DNA of 64,000 bases from Pseudomonas fluorescens (GTDB lineage Bacteria > Pseudomonadota > Gammaproteobacteria > Pseudomonadales > Pseudomonadaceae), in the NCBI RefSeq assembly GCF_002837185.1, contig NZ_KZ477985.1, positions 376,101-440,100 of the forward strand. Reading direction: 5' to 3'. Shown piece by piece: positions 58,470 to 64,000 of the stretch. Both the position numbers and the translations under genes were made by a program. The notes beneath the pieces were generated by a model, which ran no database searches, was not told the origin of the DNA, and was given only the letters and a program-made list of their open reading frames with translations. Position 1 is the stretch's first letter. Each line of letters begins with the position of its first letter.

Positions 58470-61400
58470 TCAAGTCCGGTTTTTACGGGGGCCCGCGCGG
58501 TTCAACGCCTCGCGGGTCAGGTCCCGCAGCCACTGGTTGTGACGGTACCCCAGCTCGTTGAGCGTTGTGTCGTATTGCGTCGAACTCATGGGGTTGCCGG
58601 ACAACACGCCGGCTTCGTCCACCTCCAGCGCCTGTGCCAGGTTGCGCAGTTGTACCCGCAGGGAGGCCAGGTCGGCCTCGGGCAGGTTCTGCGAGGCTGC
58701 GTATTGTCCTTGCAGCGTTTGCAACGCGTCGAGCTGGGCGAATTTCAGGTCGAAGGTGGTTTCATTGTTCCGGTAGGCGATAGTGTTGTGCTGCGTGAGG
58801 TAGTCCTCCCAACCGCTTTGCAGCAGCATCTGGTTCACCAGCCCGTCGCCTGCTTCCTGCAGGGTCACCGCATTGGCAACGGTTTCGATCTGCTCAAGCG
58901 TCACATCAGCTTCTTGGCGGTAGACCATATGGTCGCTGAGCCATGGCAGGTCCAGGCGCTCGGCCAATGTGGTGCGATAGGCCAGGTGAATACCGGCTTC
59001 GTCGACCTCGCCATGCTCGCCGTTGATCACCACCGACCATAGCCGTTGACCGAGCCCACCCAGTTCTTTGGGTTTGAGACGGTGGGCGACATCCTCACCA
59101 ATGGCATTGCCCATCAGCGAGTCGCGGGCGGCGCCGCGGGCCAGTACCGCCAGCCTGGCCTCGAGTTCCTCTGGCGAGGTGCTGGTGCGATACGCTTCGC
59201 TGGCGAGTACTTCGACGCCCAGTTTCTGGAAAATCTGCGCGCCTGCGTCGGGGCACAACCCAGGGTAGCGGGTATCTTTGAACACGCGGTCACGCAGTGG
59301 AGCGTCAACCTCGACCGCCCTCAGCAGACGCCAGACGCGCCGGCTCAAATCAGGGTGATTGCTCTGGTAGGCCAGGCGATCACCTTCGGTTTGAAACGCA
59401 TCCGGCTCTTCGAGGGATTTGATCACTTCAAACAGGCCCTGGGAGCCGGGTTCCTTTTCAATGTCATTCCACAGTTGCCGATGCCGCTCCCTCTCTTGAG
59501 GCCTGATGTAGCTGAGCCAGGGCGCGCTGTCGCCTTTGGGGGCGTAGGAACGCAGCGGGTCCAGCCCTGCGGACTCGCGGTATTGAGCAAGCAAGTCCTG
59601 AAAGTCCAAGGTGAGCTTGCTCTGGTCCAACCGGGTGCGGGCGATAATGTGGGCATCATCCGAGCCTGGCCTGACATGCGGTAACTGGGTAATCGGGTTC
59701 TCGCTCAGGTCCAACAGGAAGCCCCGCGGGCGGGATTGGCCCACGAGCCCGGCAGGCCAATCCTTGATGTGTGTATTGCGCAGGTTCAGCAAGGTCAAGT
59801 TCGGCATCTGGCTGATATCCGGGGGTTGTCCCAATGGATTGCCGGCCATCTCAAGCTGTTTGAGGCGCTTGAGGCGCTTGAGCGTGGCAATGGCCGAGTC
59901 ATCCAGCACCAGGGCATTTTTTTCCAGGTGCAAGCGCCGCAGGCGTTTGAGGTTGCCGAGGGTCTCGGGCAGCTTGGTGATGCGGTTATCGCTCAGGTCC
60001 AGGTCGCGCAGATGAGGGAAGTTGTCGAGAAAGGCGGCGTGACTGTCTGCAAACTCGCAACCGCGCAGGTCCACGTCGCTGATGTGGTTCAGCGGCACGC
60101 TAAGGGTCGGTAGCTCATCGGGCATATTGGTGTTGAACAAGTCGAGGGCGATGCCGCGACGGTGGCCGAAGCTTTCGTCCAGGTGAACCGTCAGGCTGTT
60201 GCTCCAGCCGTCGTACAGGGTGGTTGCCAATTCTGCCCGGCGGTGGCGCACTTCGGGCTCCAGGGGCGTGCCTTCCCAGCGCGTCGGGCCTTTGATGTAG
60301 GTATCGAGCTGTTTGAACAATTGTTCTTTTTGTGACTCCATGTGCTCCAGTTTTTGCTGGCCTTCGAGCGTCGACAGCGTGTGCGATAAGCGTGGCAGGC
60401 CCTCGTCGCTGACGTTGGGGAGCAACAGCTTGATGCGCTCCTCAATCGTTTTGGGCTGCATGTCATAGCTGTCGGTTCGGCTCATTTTGCAAGATACGCC
60501 TCCGCCCAGGAGCACCTCGGTCTCGGGGCCGGGCCGCATCCGCACGGGCGGTTCGGCCAATGCCAGGCGTCGCTCGGCCGGGGCCTGATTGTGGTTGATG
60601 ACCCATTGCCTGAGCTTCTCGCCTTCGCTGCCGGCAAAGGGCGGGGTGCGGTCCGGAACCTGCGCCAGGGTCCAGAGAAGGGACTCGTACAGGTCTGCTG
60701 CAGGGTTCAGCGATTTGCCATCAGCGTCGAACACCCGATAAGTCCCCTGGGCGTCGCGCACCAAGGTGCGGGCGTGGGAGGCGTCGCTTTCACCGACGCT
60801 GCAGCGCAAGGCGCCGATGGGGCTGTTTTCACGAATGTCGATTCTCAGGTTGCTGAGCGAATCGCTGTGCAGGCGCAGGGTGTGGAGCACCAGCCGTTCG
60901 CTCTGCGCAGACGGTTGCTGCGGCGGGTAGAGCCCTTCGACTGCGCGGTTCGCCTGGGTGTCGAAGTCCAGCTCCCCAGCCAGGGTTTTGAGGCGCAGGG
61001 GCAGGCGCTGTTCGTCTGTCATTGCCTTTAGTTCTTCGGGCCATGCCTGTTTGAGCAGGGCGTTGGCGCTGCTCAGGGGCAGTTCGGGAAAGGTCTGGCG
61101 CAGCAGGGCGATGTGCGGATCGCTGCTGGCTTGGCCCAGTTGATAATGACTATTGGCGATGTGCCCGCCAAAGCCGTCTACGTAGTCCGCCAGTTTATTG
61201 CGCAGCGCCTGGTCCTGTTGTGCCTTGGGCAAGGTTTCGCCCAGCAACGTATTGACCTGCTGTTCGTCGAGAAAACCCAGGACACGCTCCGGCAGTTTGG
61301 CAGCCATTACGTCGGCCAGGCTGAGGGCCAGCGTGTCGGCCGGCAGGGCGGTGGCATTGCCATACTTGCGCGATTCGCCGCTCAGGTCGCTGTTGTGAAA

Positions 61401-63650
61401 CACCTCCAGGGCCTTGCTTGGCGGCCAGCCGGGCAGGTCGGTGACGGCCTGTTCGAACCAGTAGGAGTACGGCTCCAGTGTCTGGCCCGTGCGCAGCTTG
61501 CGGGCGGATTCGTCGGCCAACCGGCCGGCGCGAAAACGCTCAATGCTATCGGCCAGCAGCGGTGGGGTCGGCCGGTTGCGCAGGTACATATGGCGTAGAT
61601 GGTCGGGCTCGCTGCCACTGATGGTACGCACCTGTTCGAGCTGTTCAGGGGTGAGCCCCTGAGTGGTGGCGCTGATACGGCGCATCAGCGCAGTGTCGTC
61701 CCAACTGCGCGGCTGTTCACCTTCACGCACCCAGGCGCCGTTGCCATTGAGTCGCACCTTCGGTTGATAGGCCTCCGGCCGGCCGGGGTGCACGATGCGA
61801 TGGTGCAGCAGTTGCTTGTCCGGTTCGATCTGGTAGTGCTTGTCGGCGTGTACCAGCCATTGTTTTCGAGCGTGTTGATACACACCCTGTGCGTCAGGCC
61901 GGGTGTCTTTGGGCAGGCTGATGTTCTGCAGGTAGGGCGAGAGGTCAGGGTTCCACAAGCGTTTTTCGCCGCTGGCCAGCTCCACCGGGTGCAGGCTCTC
62001 GACGAATGGCGATAGCTTGAGGGTGAGGGTCTGGCCGAGAGTTCCTGCCGCCGCCCAACCGCCCAACTGCACCACCGCCTCCACGACCGCCATGGCGTGA
62101 CCGACAGCTTCCAGCCCTTTGCCCTGCGCCCAGTCAACGATACCTTCGAACACATCGTTGGCCACCTGGTAGGCGGTGTAGGCAAGCATCAACTCTCCCA
62201 GGAACGGCACGAACGGGGTGACCACCAGCAGCGCGGCGTTAAAGATGTCCGACAGGATCTTGCTCAGGTTGTCCCACCAGGCCCAGCGCGCCATCAGGTC
62301 TGCGTAGGCGGTGGTGATGGCAATTTCCCGGGTATCGTTGACGATCTTGTTGAGTCTGACCCGATACAGGTAATGCCACAGCGTATCGGGCTCGGAGTGG
62401 CCTGAGGGCGGGCGGTTCTGGTAATCGTCAAAGATGTCTTGCACGCTGAAGTGCAACTGCGGCGTGTCGACCTTGAGGGTTTGCCAGCTGGGGCCGCTGT
62501 CGGTGCGTGCCTTCTGATGCCACTGCACTGTGTACAAGCGGCGCTGCAGTTCAGCGAAAAAATGCCCGCGTTGTTTGTGGTCGATAAATTGACTGAAGAA
62601 TTGCCGGTAGGTGGCCTTGGTCGGCGTTTGGCCTGTTTCATCCTGAGGCGAGGGGCTGTCGCGCAATTGGCGCGTCAACGCGTTCATGAATGCGACCGGT
62701 GAGGCGTACTCCTTCAACGGATGCTCGGGGTCCTCGGGGATATAGGCAATCAAGCGTTTGATGTGTTTGTCGCTGCCTTGTGGCGCGGCAATCAACACAA
62801 TGCCGCTCAGTTGCGCATCCAGCAGGCTCAGGTTGTAGTACTGCACCGCAATGCCATCCAGGGCCGGGGCCGGCTTGCCCTCAGCGATGTCGAAGAGCAA
62901 GCGCCGGGCATCGTCTTGGATATGCTGTTGCGACAGGGCGATACAGGCGGCGTTTTTCAGCGCTGCCTTATCGCAGGCAATCACCTTGAGGCGTAATTTG
63001 TCGGCCTGCACCTGATTGTTGAACCCCAGGACTTTCAATAGCCGCGTCTGGTATTGCAGGCCGATATTCAGGCTGCGGCACAGCCTTTTGAAGCCCCGTG
63101 CGGTCAAGGGTTGGCCGCTGGTGCGCGAGGTGAGCTGGAGAATGTCCTGCTGGCCTTGAGCGTCCGCCTTGGACAAGAACGCAACGTCGGAAAATTGCTC
63201 ACTGGCAGAAAAATTATGCAGGGCTGCGTCCAATAACGATACGGTCCGGCTGGTTACGCCTTTGCGTACGCCAATGGCCCACCAGCCGTTTTTAGCGGGG
63301 GCATAAAGACGAATAAAAGTGTTTTTTACATCGATGTTGCCGTATTCCCGTAAGGCTTTTTTGAGCAGGGGCTCGGCGAAGGTATAAACGTCTTTTACGT
63401 ATTTGAATGTTTCATCCACCGTGTTCCTGGAGGTCCAATGCGCGGCCATGGCCTCTTTGGAAACACTGTTCAGGGCTTCGTCGATGGAGGTGATTCGTGT
63501 ATAGACGTAAGGGCTCGCGGCCTGCACCGCGCGAGCGCGGGCCAGCGTTGTCGAACTGAGCCAATCGGGTATTGCACGCTTGATAAAGTCAAAGTGAATA
63601 CCCTTTTCTGCATGGCTTGCAGCGTGGTGATAAGGAGACTCGAATAACAT
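58470..63650 (-). CDS. Giant LRR protein with NEL-type E3 ubiquitin ligase domain
   Basis: Protein of 1,726 residues without a Sec signal. The long N-terminal region (to about 1,180) resembles the DUF6543/'dermonecrotic toxin' region of Pseudomonas proteins and has hydrophobic helices near residues 470-545. Leucine-rich repeats run from about 1,190 to 1,330 (LRDLDLSDNRITKLPETLGN, LKQLEMAGNPLGQPPDISQM). The C-terminal part resembles the NEL domain of IpaH/SspH ligases: Cys1466 in LCPDAG gives the CxD catalytic motif. NEL proteins transfer ubiquitin in eukaryotic hosts, so this is a predicted secreted effector. The secretion route is not evident. Confidence 0.83.
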   Translation of the reverse strand: MLFESPYHHAASHAEKGIHFDFIKRAIPDWLSSTTLARARAVQAASPYVYTRITSIDEALNSVSKEAMAAHWTSRNTVDETFKYVKDVYTFAEPLLKKALREYGNIDVKNTFIRLYAPAKNGWWAIGVRKGVTSRTVSLLDAALHNFSASEQFSDVAFLSKADAQGQQDILQLTSRTSGQPLTARGFKRLCRSLNIGLQYQTRLLKVLGFNNQVQADKLRLKVIACDKAALKNAACIALSQQHIQDDARRLLFDIAEGKPAPALDGIAVQYYNLSLLDAQLSGIVLIAAPQGSDKHIKRLIAYIPEDPEHPLKEYASPVAFMNALTRQLRDSPSPQDETGQTPTKATYRQFFSQFIDHKQRGHFFAELQRRLYTVQWHQKARTDSGPSWQTLKVDTPQLHFSVQDIFDDYQNRPPSGHSEPDTLWHYLYRVRLNKIVNDTREIAITTAYADLMARWAWWDNLSKILSDIFNAALLVVTPFVPFLGELMLAYTAYQVANDVFEGIVDWAQGKGLEAVGHAMAVVEAVVQLGGWAAAGTLGQTLTLKLSPFVESLHPVELASGEKRLWNPDLSPYLQNISLPKDTRPDAQGVYQHARKQWLVHADKHYQIEPDKQLLHHRIVHPGRPEAYQPKVRLNGNGAWVREGEQPRSWDDTALMRRISATTQGLTPEQLEQVRTISGSEPDHLRHMYLRNRPTPPLLADSIERFRAGRLADESARKLRTGQTLEPYSYWFEQAVTDLPGWPPSKALEVFHNSDLSGESRKYGNATALPADTLALSLADVMAAKLPERVLGFLDEQQVNTLLGETLPKAQQDQALRNKLADYVDGFGGHIANSHYQLGQASSDPHIALLRQTFPELPLSSANALLKQAWPEELKAMTDEQRLPLRLKTLAGELDFDTQANRAVEGLYPPQQPSAQSERLVLHTLRLHSDSLSNLRIDIRENSPIGALRCSVGESDASHARTLVRDAQGTYRVFDADGKSLNPAADLYESLLWTLAQVPDRTPPFAGSEGEKLRQWVINHNQAPAERRLALAEPPVRMRPGPETEVLLGGGVSCKMSRTDSYDMQPKTIEERIKLLLPNVSDEGLPRLSHTLSTLEGQQKLEHMESQKEQLFKQLDTYIKGPTRWEGTPLEPEVRHRRAELATTLYDGWSNSLTVHLDESFGHRRGIALDLFNTNMPDELPTLSVPLNHISDVDLRGCEFADSHAAFLDNFPHLRDLDLSDNRITKLPETLGNLKRLRRLHLEKNALVLDDSAIATLKRLKRLKQLEMAGNPLGQPPDISQMPNLTLLNLRNTHIKDWPAGLVGQSRPRGFLLDLSENPITQLPHVRPGSDDAHIIARTRLDQSKLTLDFQDLLAQYRESAGLDPLRSYAPKGDSAPWLSYIRPQERERHRQLWNDIEKEPGSQGLFEVIKSLEEPDAFQTEGDRLAYQSNHPDLSRRVWRLLRAVEVDAPLRDRVFKDTRYPGLCPDAGAQIFQKLGVEVLASEAYRTSTSPEELEARLAVLARGAARDSLMGNAIGEDVAHRLKPKELGGLGQRLWSVVINGEHGEVDEAGIHLAYRTTLAERLDLPWLSDHMVYRQEADVTLEQIETVANAVTLQEAGDGLVNQMLLQSGWEDYLTQHNTIAYRNNETTFDLKFAQLDALQTLQGQYAASQNLPEADLASLRVQLRNLAQALEVDEAGVLSGNPMSSTQYDTTLNELGYRHNQWLRDLTREALNRAGPRKNRT

Positions 63651-63652
63651 GG

Positions 63653-63925
63653 TCAGGTTGCCTTTAGAGGAACAGCCAAGGGCTGCACGGCACTCAGGCC
63701 GGGCAGGGATGAACGTGAAAAATTGGCAGTGAGTGGCGCTTGAGCCGATAGGCGTCGGGTAGCGATCAGAAGGCAGGCAGCATTCAGCTTTTGCCGTGCA
63801 GGCCGTTCAGAGGGGAATACGGCAGGCGCCTGGGTTTGAGTACGCAGCGCTGGATCGATTTCAAGCAGGTGAGTACGTATTTCTTGAGGCGTCGGTGATG
63901 CTGCTGGTGTGTTCGACGTGCTCAT
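63653..63925 (-). CDS. Small ORF coupled to the NEL effector gene
   Basis: Frame of 90 codons from ATG at 63925 (AGGA upstream) to a stop 2 bases before the effector ATG. The N-terminus is Ser/Thr/Pro-rich (MSTSNTPAASPTPQ), and the rest is basic and poorly structured. No family is recognised. It could be a small partner or an uncharacterised leader; it does not look like an acidic type III chaperone. A longer start at 63964 is possible. Confidence 0.5.
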   Translation of the reverse strand: MSTSNTPAASPTPQEIRTHLLEIDPALRTQTQAPAVFPSERPARQKLNAACLLIATRRLSAQAPLTANFSRSSLPGLSAVQPLAVPLKAT

Positions 63926-64000
63926 TGGCAAGGTCCTCATGCTGATGGAGTGAACTATCAGCATGGGGTGGGGGCGGGTTGTGTCGGCGGTAACTATTGA

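Overview
The window is a chromosomal segment of a fluorescent pseudomonad, most like the Pseudomonas fluorescens group. The evidence is high-GC coding, typical Pseudomonas gene order (valS-holC-pepA with divergent lptFG; lepA-lepB-rnc-era-recO-pdxJ), a membrane PQQ glucose dehydrogenase, and many REPINs of two families (core GTGGGAGGGGGCTTGCCCCC and core GTAGGAGCGAGCTTGCTCGC). I found no rRNA, tRNA, prophage, insertion sequence or CRISPR array.

Layout. 0-10.5 kb: two iron-responsive cell-surface-signalling systems lie back to back around one predicted Fur box. Leftward is fecI-fecR-fecA (the receptor has a signalling domain). Rightward is DUF3649-PepSY reductase-DUF3325-sigma-antisigma-TonB receptor (this receptor lacks a visible signalling domain). 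The last codons of fecA plus a REP arm are duplicated at the left edge. 10.6-13.9 kb: glutaredoxin-like protein, YejK/NdpA, an HU protein and RlmF. 14-22 kb: valS, a small conserved gene, holC and pepA leftward; lptF-lptG rightward. 22.3-28.4 kb: lepA, lepB, rnc, era, recO, pdxJ. 28.6-35.5 kb: Tat-exported multicopper oxidase and tadA, then cmoA-cmoB, a chagasin-type inhibitor and a Lon-family protease leftward.

35.6-44.9 kb is the most interesting accessory block. A two-headed GntR/FCD regulator faces a run of nine forward genes: amidase, a metal hydrolase of the HP0310/cyclic-imidase family, an MFS transporter, two SDR oxidoreductases, a small CxxC protein, a CobW GTPase and a solute-binding-fold protein with no signal peptide. 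The intergenic region carries a near-consensus sigma-54 promoter and two GTAC-N13-GTAC operators, one placed on the predicted start of transcription. I propose a nitrogen-regulated cyclic-imide or half-amide utilisation system with its own GTP-driven metallochaperone.

45-52.3 kb: gcd, a ZnuD-like TonB receptor behind a Zur-like box, a VF530 protein, a Pr6Pr membrane protein, and a PadR regulator/ferric-chelate reductase pair behind a near-perfect palindrome. 52.8-58.5 kb: an alternate (CS1/CFA-I, alpha-type) chaperone-usher pilus operon with two pilin-like subunits, usher, tip adhesin and chaperone. 58.5-63.9 kb: a 1,726-residue protein with leucine-rich repeats and a C-terminal NEL-type E3 ubiquitin-ligase region, preceded by a tightly coupled small ORF. 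It is a candidate host-directed effector.
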